A stretch of DNA of 64,000 nucleotides from Amycolatopsis rubida (GCF_900115345.1 NZ_FOWC01000009.1:124001-188000), one strand, 5' to 3'; shown: positions 18,030 to 26,427, numbered from the stretch's first letter. The notes: generated from the sequence alone by a model not told the origin. Numbers and translations are program-made.

Positions 18030-18911
18030 ATGTTCAGCGAGCTAGTGGTGCTGGGCATTCGCACCGGGACGATTTACCGCGTCGGACTTCCCGACGGGCA
18101 GGTTACCCCGCTGTACAAAGACGCTGGTGTCTCGCCGGATGGCGTTGTCGTCGCCGATGGCACTGTTTATTGGACCACCATGGGCATGCCTTCGCGCGAC
18201 CCGTCGGTGCCGGGCGAAGCCGGTCTCGACTACTCCGCGCGAAATGGCGGCCTGCACGCGGTTTCCTTTGACGGCACCGGTGCGCGCGATGTGGTCCCGA
18301 ATGGAACTCTGACTACTGGGAAACAGTTGGCGTACAACGGTTCCCTGTACTGGGGTGACCGGGAGGGCTACCGGATCACCCGGGTGCGTCCGGACGGCAC
18401 GGGACTCACGGACCTGATCGTGAACGAGCCCGACGACAGCGGGATGCAGGAATGCGTCGGCGTTACTGTGGACGCTACGCATCTGTATTGGACGCAGAAG
18501 GGGCCGGCTAAGGGCGGCGTTGGCCGGATTTTCCGTGCTGGGCTGGAGATCCCTTCGGGGGAGACCGCACGCGATCGGTCCGATGCCGAGACCCTGTGGG
18601 ATCACCTGCCGGAACCGATCGACCTGGAAATCCATGGCGGGTACCTGTACTGGACTGACCGTGGTGCGGCTCCGAAGGGCAACACGCTGAACCGTGCGCT
18701 GATTCCTGGCCCAGGGGAGAAGGGCGCGGAGCCGGAGATCCTGGCGAGCGGCTTCACCGAGGCGATCGGCCTGGCGGTGGACGACGAGGTCGCCTACGTG
18801 TCCGACCTTGGCGGGCGGATCACTGCGGTGCCGTTGAGCGGCGGTGAGCCGCGGGTGGTGGTGGAGATGGGCGAGTTGCTGTCTGGGGTCGCGGGGGTGC
18901 GGGTGTCGTGA
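18030..18911 (+). CDS. YWTD-repeat beta-propeller protein
   Basis: A 293-residue protein whose start overlaps a GGAGGTGA site at the preceding stop. It contains repeated blades ending in YWTT, YWGD, YWTQ and YWTD, plus weaker ones, the pattern of six-bladed LDL-receptor-class-B/SMP-30-like propellers. No signal peptide is visible, so it is probably cytoplasmic. It may be a lactonase or a substrate-binding protein, but no metal-site pattern lets me choose. It is the last gene of the acyl-CoA operon. Confidence 0.65.
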   Translation: MFSELVVLGIRTGTIYRVGLPDGQVTPLYKDAGVSPDGVVVADGTVYWTTMGMPSRDPSVPGEAGLDYSARNGGLHAVSFDGTGARDVVPNGTLTTGKQLAYNGSLYWGDREGYRITRVRPDGTGLTDLIVNEPDDSGMQECVGVTVDATHLYWTQKGPAKGGVGRIFRAGLEIPSGETARDRSDAETLWDHLPEPIDLEIHGGYLYWTDRGAAPKGNTLNRALIPGPGEKGAEPEILASGFTEAIGLAVDDEVAYVSDLGGRITAVPLSGGEPRVVVEMGELLSGVAGVRVS

Positions 18912-18948
18912 GTGTTTGTCCCGGTTGGAATCGGGATAAACACTCACG
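18907..18948. terminator. Bidirectional terminator containing both stop codons
   Basis: A 17-bp arm at 18907-18923 pairs with 18932-18948 with one wobble position and an eight-base loop. The TGA of the propeller gene (18909-18911) lies in the left arm and the stop of the convergent TetR gene (18946-18944) in the right arm. Confidence 0.8.
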
Positions 18949-19552
18949 ACGGCGAGTCCGCCGCGATTCCGCGCAAAATCATCTCCACCAGGTTCAGCAG
19001 ATGCTCCTGCAGATCGAACGGCGCGGCCTCGCTCTCGATCCATGAGCTGAGCGTCCCGAAATACGCCGTGGCGAGCAGCAACCCCGCCTGCGCCGGGTCG
19101 ATATCCGGCCGGATCTCGCCAGCCTCCTGTGCCCGCGCGACGAACGCGCCGAACTGACGCGCCAGTTCCGGATTGCCGAACACGTTGGTGGAGTGGATCG
19201 CCGCGCCCATGCAGGCGACGGTTTCCGCTCGGGAGTCGAGGCTGTTGCGCGCCAGCTCGATCAGGTACCGGCTGAGCACCTCGCGCAGCGGCCGGTCCTC
19301 CAGGTTCTCGGCGCGCACCGCGGTCATCGCGCGTTCGCGGCGCCGCAGGCTCCACTCGTCGAGGAACGCCGTCTTGCGCTGGAAGTGGTTGAACACGGTG
19401 GCGCGCGCGGTGTCGGCGCGTTCGGCGATGTCCTCCATCGTGGTGTTGTCGTAGCCGCGTTCCACGAACAGCTCGACGGCCGACTGGAACAGCCGGTCCC
19501 GGCGTTCGTGTCGCTGCCTGGTCCGCCGATCGCTCGTCGCTTCTGCCGTCAT
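18944..19552 (-). CDS. TetR-family regulator
   Basis: A 202-residue protein. The DNA-binding domain spans about residues 18-66: SAVELFVERGYDNTTMEDIA followed by RADTARATVFNHFQRK. The ligand domain is unassigned. It is convergent with the acyl-CoA operon and shares its terminator. Its upstream region (19553-19670) has two GGAC-N-CAAGT repeats that could be its operator. A fumarylacetoacetate hydrolase remnant lies divergent to it and may once have been its target. Confidence 0.8.
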   Translation of the reverse strand: MTAEATSDRRTRQRHERRDRLFQSAVELFVERGYDNTTMEDIAERADTARATVFNHFQRKTAFLDEWSLRRRERAMTAVRAENLEDRPLREVLSRYLIELARNSLDSRAETVACMGAAIHSTNVFGNPELARQFGAFVARAQEAGEIRPDIDPAQAGLLLATAYFGTLSSWIESEAAPFDLQEHLLNLVEMILRGIAADSPS

Positions 19553-19632
19553 GCCTCGCAGTCAACCATCATTTCTTCGCGGCGCCTGCTGAATGGCGTC
19601 CTTGACGCCGCGTCCGTCGCGGCTCACTTATT

Positions 19633-19660
19633 GGACGCAAGTACAAACATGGACTCAAGT
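19633..19660. promoter_or_regulatory. Direct repeats, possible TetR operator
   Basis: GGACGCAAGT (19633-19642) and GGACTCAAGT (19651-19660) match at nine of ten positions with an 18-base period. They sit in an A/T-richer stretch between the TetR start at 19552 and the FAH remnant. Confidence 0.35.
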
Positions 19661-19674
19661 TCAAGTAGACTGCG

Positions 19675-19830
19675 GTGCGTCTGGTCACCCGGCTCGGTGT
19701 GCTGCACGGCGATGCTGTCGTGGATTCGGCGCGGGTCTTGCGGGCCTTGCGCCAAGGGGAAACCGAAGTCCCGACGGAGATGGTCGCCTTCTTCGAGGCA
19801 GGGCCGAGGTGCGCGCCAGGGCTGAGTAGG
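19675..19830 (+). pseudogene. Truncated fumarylacetoacetate hydrolase-family N-terminus
   Basis: The peptide MRLVTRLGVLHGDAVVDSAR, followed by PTEMVAFFEAG, resembles the N-terminal domain of FAH-family hydrolases. It stops after about 50 residues and runs into unrelated sequence with no catalytic domain. The rest of 19553-19889 holds no other gene that I can support. Confidence 0.45.
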
Positions 19831-19889
19831 TGCCGCCGCCCGCGAGGTGTTCCGCCACAGCGCGGAACTGGAAGGGTTCGCCTGAGCTC

Positions 19890-20321
19890 CTAACCCGCCA
19901 CGGTCAGAACCCCGAGCGCCAGCAGCACGAGCACCTTCACGGTTTCCGCGGCGAGGTAAACGAAATGCGCCCGGGAGCGCGGCAGCTCCACGCCTTCCGG
20001 GGCCGCGAGGACGCGGTCCGTCCGCCGGTTCAACGCCGGACGGACCGCCCCCAGCTGCCCGATCAGCACCACGGCCGCCACCGCCGCCAGCACCGTCACC
20101 GCAGTGCTCGGCTGCCCGGCCGCCACAGTGACCACGATGCCCGCCGCGAGCAGAACCTCGGCGATGTTCAAGGCGCGGAACACGATCCGGCCGATGCCGA
20201 GCCCGAGGGGGATGGTGACCCCCGGCGCGCGAAACTTCAGCGGGGCTTCCAGGAACGAGATGGCGAGCACCATCCCGAACCAGACGAACGTGAAGGCGCC
20301 AATCAGCGCAATCGCATGCAC
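19890..20321 (-). CDS. Small four-helix membrane protein, unknown function
   Basis: A 143-residue protein with four hydrophobic segments near residues 3-25, 43-65, 70-90 and 120-142. The loop FLEAPLKFRAPGVTIPLGLG is the most distinctive part. Hypothetical membrane proteins of this size are common in actinomycetes. It lies 45 bases downstream of the P450 gene on the same strand and may be co-transcribed with it. Confidence 0.6.
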   Translation of the reverse strand: MHAIALIGAFTFVWFGMVLAISFLEAPLKFRAPGVTIPLGLGIGRIVFRALNIAEVLLAAGIVVTVAAGQPSTAVTVLAAVAAVVLIGQLGAVRPALNRRTDRVLAAPEGVELPRSRAHFVYLAAETVKVLVLLALGVLTVAG

Positions 20322-20366
20322 AGCGCGGAAAACCTCGATTCCGGTGTTCGATCCGCCGCTGCCAGG

Positions 20367-21554
20367 CTACTCCCGCCGCCAGGTCACCGGCAGCCGCACC
20401 GGACCGTAGATCGACGCGTCGTGCGGCAGGTCCACCTCGGCGAACGGCACCGCGAGCCGCAGGTCAGGGAACCGCGCGAACAGCCGGAACAGCGCGATCC
20501 GCATTTCGACCCGCGCCAGCTGCTGCCCGAGGCATTGGTGCACGCCGTGGCCGAAGCCGAGCTGCCCAGTCGCCTTGCGTGTGACGTCCAGGCTGTCTGG
20601 ATCCGGGAACTTCTCCGGATCCCGGTTGGCGACCGGGAGCGATATGGCGACCGGGTCGCCCGCCTTGATCGTCACGCCGCCGAGTTCGACGTCTTCCAGC
20701 GCGGTGCGGATCGGTCCGATGTGGATCACGCTGAGGTAGCGCATCAGTTCCTCGACCGTGCCCGCGGTGAGCTCCGGGTCGGCCTTGAACTTCGCCAGCT
20801 GCTCCGGGTTCTCCAGCAGCGCCAGCGTGCCGAGCGCGATCATGTTGCGGGTCGTCTCGAATCCGGCGACCAGCAGCATCATCCCGATGTTGGCGAGTTC
20901 CTCGTCGCTCAGCTCGCCGCCGCGGACCAGGTCGGACAGCAGATCGTCGCCCGGGTCCTTCCGCTTCCGCTCGATCTGCCCGGCGATGAACGCGACGACG
21001 CCCTGGGTGGCGTCGATCCGCTCGGCGACCGGGATGTCCGTGGCGAACATGGTCCTGGTGTAGCCGTCGAATTCGGCGCGGCGATCGTAGGGGGCGCCGA
21101 GCAGTTCGCAGATCACCAGCGAGGGCACCGGCCGCGCAAACGCTTCCACCAGGTCGACCGGGCCGTCCGCGGCCGCCATCGCGTCGAGGTGGGCGTCGAC
21201 GATCTCGCCGACCCGGTCCTCCAGGCTGCGCATCCGGTGCACGGTGAACGCCCCGGTCAGCAGCTTGCGGTAGCGATGGTGGTCCGGGTCGTCCATCCCG
21301 GTGAACACGCCCGGGTCGGCCGGCTTCGGCGGCGGCAGCGGGCCGAGGTCGAACGGGACCTTCGCCAGCTCGGCCCGTGCGGACATCCGCTTGTCCGCGA
21401 GGATCGCCCGCACCTCCTGGTATCCGGTGACGAACCAGCCCTTGGCGCCGTCTGGATACGTCAGCGGCTCGACCGGAGCCTGGGTGCGCTGGGCCGGTAC
21501 CGGATCGAACGGACACGTGCCCCTTTCGAGCGGGAGTCCTGCCTGACGGGTCAT
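20367..21554 (-). CDS. Cytochrome P450
   Basis: A 395-residue soluble bacterial P450. The heme loop FGHGVHQCLG places the thiolate at Cys341. The I-helix oxygen-binding motif AGFETT is at 230-235, the K-helix ExxR at Glu269-Arg272, and the C-helix HHRYRKLL near 92. It hydroxylates an unknown small molecule using a ferredoxin; no ferredoxin is adjacent, though one is encoded at 8754-8945. Palindromes directly upstream suggest TetR control. Confidence 0.92.
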   Translation of the reverse strand: MTRQAGLPLERGTCPFDPVPAQRTQAPVEPLTYPDGAKGWFVTGYQEVRAILADKRMSARAELAKVPFDLGPLPPPKPADPGVFTGMDDPDHHRYRKLLTGAFTVHRMRSLEDRVGEIVDAHLDAMAAADGPVDLVEAFARPVPSLVICELLGAPYDRRAEFDGYTRTMFATDIPVAERIDATQGVVAFIAGQIERKRKDPGDDLLSDLVRGGELSDEELANIGMMLLVAGFETTRNMIALGTLALLENPEQLAKFKADPELTAGTVEELMRYLSVIHIGPIRTALEDVELGGVTIKAGDPVAISLPVANRDPEKFPDPDSLDVTRKATGQLGFGHGVHQCLGQQLARVEMRIALFRLFARFPDLRLAVPFAEVDLPHDASIYGPVRLPVTWRRE

Positions 21555-21570
21555 CGTCGCTCCTTCCCCT

Positions 21571-21612
21571 CTGAATAGTTCAGAATGTACACATCTTTCA
21601 CAAACTTGTGAA
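21571..21612. promoter_or_regulatory. Two palindromes upstream of the P450 gene
   Basis: TTCACAA-AC-TTGTGAA (21597-21612) is a perfect dyad with seven-base arms. CTGAA-TAG-TTCAG (21571-21583) is a second, smaller dyad nearer the P450 start. The first shares the core CAAACTTG with the operator cluster at 22388-22421 on the other side of the TetR gene. Confidence 0.65.
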
Positions 21613-21759
21613 GAGAATGTCGGAGCTAACGGCGGGACGGGTGGGGATTCACTGGCCTGGGTCGGCTCTGGTGCTGCTGGAGAGCCGGGTATCAGGCCGA
21701 GTTCATGAAGGCTCAGCCGGGATTCGCCTCGCGCCGGGGAGCCGGGCGGCTCCGGGCGG

Positions 21760-22359
21760 TTAGTCCGCCTCTGCGGCGTCGAGGGCCGGAACGAGCGGCT
21801 CCAGCGTTCGCCGCAACAGATCCGGCAGCGAACCGGACACCACGACCAGGCCGTTGCCTGCTGGTTGCGTCCACTGCTCCAAGGCGACCCGGACCGCCGC
21901 GGCGACGGACGCGGCCAGCACGCGCGCGATCCGCGGGTCGCCGGCCCGGGCCGCGATCACCTTCTGCAGCGGGTCTTCGAGGGCGGCCGGAGCGTCGAGA
22001 AATGCCGTGCGCAGCCCGGGATTCGTGGTGATCAGCAGGAGTGCGTCGCGGCTCTGCTCGCCGGGATCGGTGTACTGCTCCGCGATCGCGTCGAGGATCG
22101 CCTCGGCCAGCCGGGTGTCCGGCGAGCGCTCGGCGACCGCGGCGGCGATCCGGTTCTCGCGATCCGCGGTGACCGCCGCGACGATCGCTTCCTCGCGGCT
22201 GGAGAAGTAGTTGTTGTAGGTCCGCGGTGACACTCCGGCCGCTTCGGCGATGTCGTCGACGCGTACGTTCGCCGGCCCGTGTTCGATCGCCAGCCGCAGG
22301 GCTGCTTCGCGCAAGGCGACGCGAGTGGCCTGCTTCTTCCGTTCGCGCAATCCGGTCAC
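21760..22359 (-). CDS. TetR-family regulator, probable controller of the P450 and the 22458 operon
   Basis: A 199-residue protein with a helix-turn-helix at about residues 8-56 (EAALRLAIEHGPANVRVDDI, then AAGVSPRTYNNYFSSREE). The C-terminal domain resembles the acyl-CoA-type MftR-like group. It lies between two operator-like palindromes of the same design. It is divergent from the gene at 22458 and upstream of the P450 on the same strand, so it probably represses itself and both neighbours. Confidence 0.82.
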   Translation of the reverse strand: MTGLRERKKQATRVALREAALRLAIEHGPANVRVDDIAEAAGVSPRTYNNYFSSREEAIVAAVTADRENRIAAAVAERSPDTRLAEAILDAIAEQYTDPGEQSRDALLLITTNPGLRTAFLDAPAALEDPLQKVIAARAGDPRIARVLAASVAAAVRVALEQWTQPAGNGLVVVSGSLPDLLRRTLEPLVPALDAAEAD

Positions 22360-22387
22360 CTGACCAGTCTCGCAGTGTTCATGCGCC

Positions 22388-22426
22388 TACGCAAACTTGC
22401 GTACACGCAAGTTTCGTGCGTAAGGT
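22388..22426. promoter_or_regulatory. Overlapping palindromic operators on a divergent promoter
   Basis: Two dyads overlap. TACGCAA-AC-TTGCGTA (22388-22403) has seven-base arms, and a second at 22393-22414 has perfect ten-base arms around AC. A plus-strand promoter TTGCGT (22397-22402), 18 bases, TAAGGT (22421-22426) runs through them, so a bound repressor would block it. Confidence 0.7.
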
Positions 22427-22457
22427 GGGCGGCGTCCCCGAGCGAGAGGAAACCGCC

Positions 22458-23462
22458 ATGCGCGGCAAGGGAATGACCTACGAGACCGGGTTCGTCCGCT
22501 ATGGACGGTCGTCGCGGGAGAGCTTCGAGCCGGAGACGGTGAAGCGCGAGCTGGCGATCATCCGCGACGACCTGCACTGCACCGCGGTGCACGTCGTCGG
22601 CGGCGATCCGGATCGGCTGGAGCAGGCCTCGCGGTGGGCCGCCGAACTGGGGCTGGAGGTCTGGTTCTCGCCGTATCCGCTGGAGCAGACCCACGACGAG
22701 ATCCTCGCCCTCTTCGCCGACTGCGCCACCCGCGCGGAACGGTTGCGCGCCACCGGGGCGAACGTCGTGTTCGTGACCGGCGTCGAGCTGAGCGTGATGA
22801 ACGAAGGCTTCCTGCCCGGCAAGGACACCGCCGAACGAGTCAGCCTGCTGCTCGCCGAACCCGAGGGCCGCGCCGAGCGGCTGGCTGAGGTGGGCAAACG
22901 GCTCGACCCGTTCCTCGACGCCGCGGTCAAGGTCGTGCGGGAACGGTTCCACGGCCTGGTCACCTACGCGTGTATCCAGTTCGAGCAGGTGGACTGGAGC
23001 CGGTTCGACTTCGTCACGGTGGAGCTCATCCGCTCCGCCGAGATCGCCGACATCTTCCAGGAAGGCGTGCGAACCCTGGTGGCGCAAGGGAAACCGGTCG
23101 CGATCACCGGTTTCGGCACGGCGACCTGGCGCGGGTCCGGCGATGTCGCGCCGCGGAGCATGGAAATCGTGGAGTACGACAAGGAAACCGGCGATCCGCT
23201 CCGCATCGACGGCGAGTACGAGCGGGACGAAGCCGGACAGGCCGCGTACCTGCGCGAACTGCTGGAGATCTTCGACGCGGAGGGCGTGGACAGCGCGTTC
23301 GTGTTCCTGTTCGCGCTCTACAACTACCCCGGCGACCTCGACCTCGCGAGCTTCGGGCTGGTGCGGATGCTGGAGGACGGTTCGGGCACGGCGTACCCGG
23401 GGCTGAACTGGGAACCGAAGGAGGCGTTCGCCGCGGTCGCCGGGCACTACGCGAAATCTTGA
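22458..23462 (+). CDS. TIM-barrel-like protein, possibly glycosidase-related
   Basis: A 334-residue protein. The start at 22458 follows GAGAGGA by seven bases. Alternating strand-helix segments with acidic ends (AVHVVGGDPDRLEQA, EVWFSPYPLE, VVFVTGVELSVMNEGF, VTYACIQFEQVDW, GKPVAITGFGTATW, AFVFLFALYNYPGD) fit a beta/alpha barrel of the glycosyl-hydrolase fold. I do not know a characterised member. An MFS carrier follows after 32 bases, so transport and breakdown of the same compound is a reasonable guess. Confidence 0.6.
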   Translation: MRGKGMTYETGFVRYGRSSRESFEPETVKRELAIIRDDLHCTAVHVVGGDPDRLEQASRWAAELGLEVWFSPYPLEQTHDEILALFADCATRAERLRATGANVVFVTGVELSVMNEGFLPGKDTAERVSLLLAEPEGRAERLAEVGKRLDPFLDAAVKVVRERFHGLVTYACIQFEQVDWSRFDFVTVELIRSAEIADIFQEGVRTLVAQGKPVAITGFGTATWRGSGDVAPRSMEIVEYDKETGDPLRIDGEYERDEAGQAAYLRELLEIFDAEGVDSAFVFLFALYNYPGDLDLASFGLVRMLEDGSGTAYPGLNWEPKEAFAAVAGHYAKS

Positions 23463-23494
23463 CTCAGCGGGGTCCGCGCGGGTGAGATCCGGAC

Positions 23495-24808
23495 ATGCCG
23501 ACGAAGACGAGCGCACTGGGCAACCGGGTCATGGCCAAGGCGGCGGTGCGGGTCATGCCGCTGCTGATGCTGCTGTACTTCGTCAACTACCTGGACCGGG
23601 TCAACATCGGGTTCGCCGGTCCGAACGGGATGAACAAGGAACTCGGCCTCACCGCGACGGCGTTCGGGCTCGCGTCCGGGATCTTCTTCATCGGCTACCT
23701 GATCCTCGAAGTGCCGAGCAATCTCGCGCTGCACCGGTTCGGCGCGCGCCGCTGGATCGCGCGGATCATGATCACCTGGGGCGCGGTGGCCGTCGCGATG
23801 GCGTTCGTACCGAACACCACGACGCTGGTGGTGCTGCGGTTCGTGCTCGGTGTCGCCGAGGCGGGATTCTTCCCAGGCATCATTTTGTATCTGACGTACT
23901 GGTTCCCGGCGGCGCAGCGGGCGAAGGCAGTCGCGCTGTTCATGTGCGCGGTGCCGGTGTCGAGCGCGATCGGCTCGACCGTCTCCAGCCTGCTGATCAG
24001 CGGCGGGCACGGCGTGTTCGGCCTGTCCGGCTGGCGGTTCATGTTCCTGGTGGAAGGCGTTCCGGCGATCCTGCTGGCCGTCGTCACGTGGTTCTGCCTG
24101 AGCGACCGGCCGGAAACCGCGAAGTGGCTGTCGGCCGAGGAACGCGACTGGCTCACCAGCGAACTCGACGCCGAACGCCGGGCCACCGAAGCCGAACACC
24201 ACTGGCCGCTGCGGAAAGCGCTCACGCACCCGCGGATCCTCGGGCTCGCGTTCGTGTACTTCGCGGTGGTTTACGGCCTGTACGCGCTGGGCTTCTTCCT
24301 GCCGACGATCATCGCCGGGTTCGGCGAGGAGTTCGGCACCAAACTCACGGTGCTGCAGGCGGGTTTGGTGAACGCGATCCCGTACGTCGCGGGTGCGCTG
24401 GTGATGGTCCCGTGGGCGCGTCACGGCGATCGGACCGGGGAACGGACGTGGCACGTCGCGCTGCCGATGCTCGTCGGCGGCGCGGCGATCCCGGTCGCGC
24501 TGTACCTCGGAAACCCTTACGCCACCATGACCGCGGTGACCATCTGCGCGATGGGCGTGTGCGCGGCGCTGCCGACGTTCTGGGCGCTGCCCTCGAACTT
24601 CCTGTCCGGCGCGGCGGCTGCCGGCGGGATCGCGCTGATCAACGCGCTGGGCAACCTGAGCGGGTTCGTCGCGCCGTACGTGACGGGCTGGCTGCGCGAC
24701 CTGACCGGTACGCAGCGGACCGGTTTGTGGGTCGTCGGCGCGTGCATGGTCGCCGGAGCCGTGCTGGCAGTGGCGTTGGGGGCGAAGCCGCGCGCGTCTC
24801 GCCGGTGA
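23495..24808 (+). CDS. MFS transporter, anion:cation symporter (ACS) family
   Basis: A 437-residue protein with 12 predicted membrane segments. LLYFVNYLDRVNIGFAGP in the first segment and SNLALHRFGARRWIARIMI in the loop after helix 2 are the ACS-family signature. This family imports organic acids such as aromatic or sugar acids. It lies 32 bases after the TIM-barrel gene and is probably co-transcribed with it. Confidence 0.85.
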   Translation: MPTKTSALGNRVMAKAAVRVMPLLMLLYFVNYLDRVNIGFAGPNGMNKELGLTATAFGLASGIFFIGYLILEVPSNLALHRFGARRWIARIMITWGAVAVAMAFVPNTTTLVVLRFVLGVAEAGFFPGIILYLTYWFPAAQRAKAVALFMCAVPVSSAIGSTVSSLLISGGHGVFGLSGWRFMFLVEGVPAILLAVVTWFCLSDRPETAKWLSAEERDWLTSELDAERRATEAEHHWPLRKALTHPRILGLAFVYFAVVYGLYALGFFLPTIIAGFGEEFGTKLTVLQAGLVNAIPYVAGALVMVPWARHGDRTGERTWHVALPMLVGGAAIPVALYLGNPYATMTAVTICAMGVCAALPTFWALPSNFLSGAAAAGGIALINALGNLSGFVAPYVTGWLRDLTGTQRTGLWVVGACMVAGAVLAVALGAKPRASRR

Positions 24809-25483
24809 TCAGCTGGCGCGGCGGGCCCGGTCCGTCAGCACCTGTACTTCGGTCTCGAACAACGCGTCGGCGTCGAGGCCCATCGCGGTGAAGCCACCGC
24901 CGATTTCGAGGCTGACAAAGCCATGCAGCCGCGACCACAACGCGACCGCCAGCTGGTGGTTCTCGGTGTTCGCCCGCCGCGCGAGGAGCACTTCCTCGTT
25001 CTCGTAGGCGGTCGGCCTCGCCTCGGCGGCGGAATCGAGGTGGTGCAACACCCCCAGCACCACGCCCATCAGCGCACGGGCCGCGTCGGCGAGCGGCTTG
25101 GCGTGCGCGTCGTAGCCGGGGAACGGTGCCTTGAACAGCAATTCGTACCGGTGCGGCTCTTTCCGCGCCCAGCCCCGGTAGGCGGCGGCCAGCAGCCGGA
25201 TCCGCGCTTCCGTGTCGGGTGCGTCGGTGTCGAGTGCGTGCGCCATGGCCTCGCGGAGGTCGTTGTACGCGTCGATGACCAGGACGTTCAGCAGTTCGTC
25301 GCGGCTGGAGAAGTAGCGGTAGAGCGCCGGCCCGGACACGCCGAGCTGCTTGGCGATGGCGTTGATGGAGATCGCCTGCGCGCCCCCGGCCGTGAGCTGG
25401 TCGAGTGCGGCGGATTTGACCTCCTCGCGCACCTGCTCGCGGAACCGTTCGCGCATCGGTTTGCGGGTGCCTGCTGCGGGCAT
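24809..25483 (-). CDS. TetR-family regulator
   Basis: A 224-residue protein. The ATG at 25483 is chosen because GGAGGTGGGG precedes it; an upstream start would add 11 residues. The DNA-binding region reads AALDQLTAGGAQAISINAIA, then KQLGVSGPALYRYFSSRDEL. The C-terminal part resembles the WHG/TetR_C_13-like group. Its stop abuts the stop of the MFS gene with no spacer (TGATCA). Confidence 0.82.
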   Translation of the reverse strand: MPAAGTRKPMRERFREQVREEVKSAALDQLTAGGAQAISINAIAKQLGVSGPALYRYFSSRDELLNVLVIDAYNDLREAMAHALDTDAPDTEARIRLLAAAYRGWARKEPHRYELLFKAPFPGYDAHAKPLADAARALMGVVLGVLHHLDSAAEARPTAYENEEVLLARRANTENHQLAVALWSRLHGFVSLEIGGGFTAMGLDADALFETEVQVLTDRARRAS

Positions 25484-25538
25484 CCCCACCTCCTTGACGA
25501 CGCCCGACGGTAACATGGCCGATCGTTCGGAAGACGTT

Positions 25539-26171
25539 CTAACTGTTCGTCCGGCCTTCGAAGGCTCGCTCGACGTCGTCGCGCTCGACAGCGGGGCCAG
25601 GCACTTCGATCGGCCCCTCGGCCGCGAGGCCGTTGAGGAAATGCGCGATCTGCCGTCTCGCCAGGTGGGCCCAGTCGAGAACGGACGCCTTCGGCTGCGT
25701 GAGCAGGGTGCTGAACGCGAGGAGATCGGTGGCGTTGACCGGACCGCGGATGGTGCCGTCCTCGCGGCCGGTCGCGAGGAAGAATTCGAGCCGTCGGTAA
25801 ATTGACTTTCGGGCTGCTACCGCTTCCGGTGTGCCGAGCGGAGGTGCGCCGTGCAGCGGAAGGACGAGCTGGTCGGCGATGTCCACGGTGCCTTCGAGGT
25901 AGCGGCGGACCTGGTTGAGGCCGGTGCTGTCGTCGTCGAGCTGGTCGAGCAGGCTGTTGAGCAGGCCGTACGCGCGGTGCTCCAGCGCTTGGAGCAACGC
26001 GTCGCGGTCGGCGTAGCTGCGATAGAGCGTGCCGATCCCGAGACCGGCCTCGGCGGCGATGGTGGCCAGCGGGACATGCCGGCCTCCGCGAAGCATCGCC
26101 GCGGCAGCCGCGGCGAGCAGCCGTTCACGGTTGGCCTCCGCGTCCTTGCGGACCTTGCGCGGGCGGGACAT
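25539..26171 (-). CDS. TetR-family regulator
   Basis: A 210-residue protein with a helix-turn-helix near residues 14-61 (ERLLAAAAAAMLRGGRHVPL, then AGLGIGTLYRSYADRDAL). It precedes another TetR gene on the same strand by 55 bases. An imperfect 22-bp palindrome lies 36 bases upstream of its start and may be its own operator. Its target is not evident. Confidence 0.82.
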   Translation of the reverse strand: MSRPRKVRKDAEANRERLLAAAAAAMLRGGRHVPLATIAAEAGLGIGTLYRSYADRDALLQALEHRAYGLLNSLLDQLDDDSTGLNQVRRYLEGTVDIADQLVLPLHGAPPLGTPEAVAARKSIYRRLEFFLATGREDGTIRGPVNATDLLAFSTLLTQPKASVLDWAHLARRQIAHFLNGLAAEGPIEVPGPAVERDDVERAFEGRTNS

Positions 26172-26206
26172 CGGTTCTCCTCGCGGTGCCTGGACACTGC
26201 CCGTCA

Positions 26207-26228
26207 GCTTAGGCTAGCTTGGCTAAGC
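26207..26228. promoter_or_regulatory. Imperfect palindrome upstream of a TetR gene
   Basis: GCTTAG (26207-26212) and CTAAGC (26223-26228) are exact complements, and most inner positions also pair, giving a 22-bp imperfect dyad. It is suited to autoregulation of the TetR gene starting at 26171. Confidence 0.5.
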
Positions 26229-26280
26229 GGACGAAATGCTCCGGATCATCTGCCGAGGTCGTCCGGCCTAGGATTTCGTT

Positions 26281-26393
26281 GTCTCGCAGGGAGAATCGAT
26301 GTGGTGCGGAGCAGTTCGGCCGCCAGTGAAAGGCAGGCCATCGGAGGCTCGCCGACCTGTTCGGTGAACCGCCGGGCCGCCGCATAGCCAGGA
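26281..26393 (-). pseudogene. Remnant of an AraC-family C-terminus
   Basis: On the minus strand the peptide RRFTEQVGEPPMACLSLAAE, followed by LLRTTS, matches the end of the AraC helix-turn-helix. A few residues normally found between the two halves (the WR segment) are missing. No start or remaining domain is present. The rest of 26172-26427 shows only the palindrome above. Confidence 0.45.
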
Positions 26394-26427
26394 AAGCCCG
26401 TTGACCAGGCTGGCAAAGTGGAGTCAC

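Noticed and set aside
22458..23462. Abortive-infection protein
   Set aside because: Similar proteins may carry this label, but the sequence looks like a beta/alpha barrel and shows no link to phage defence.
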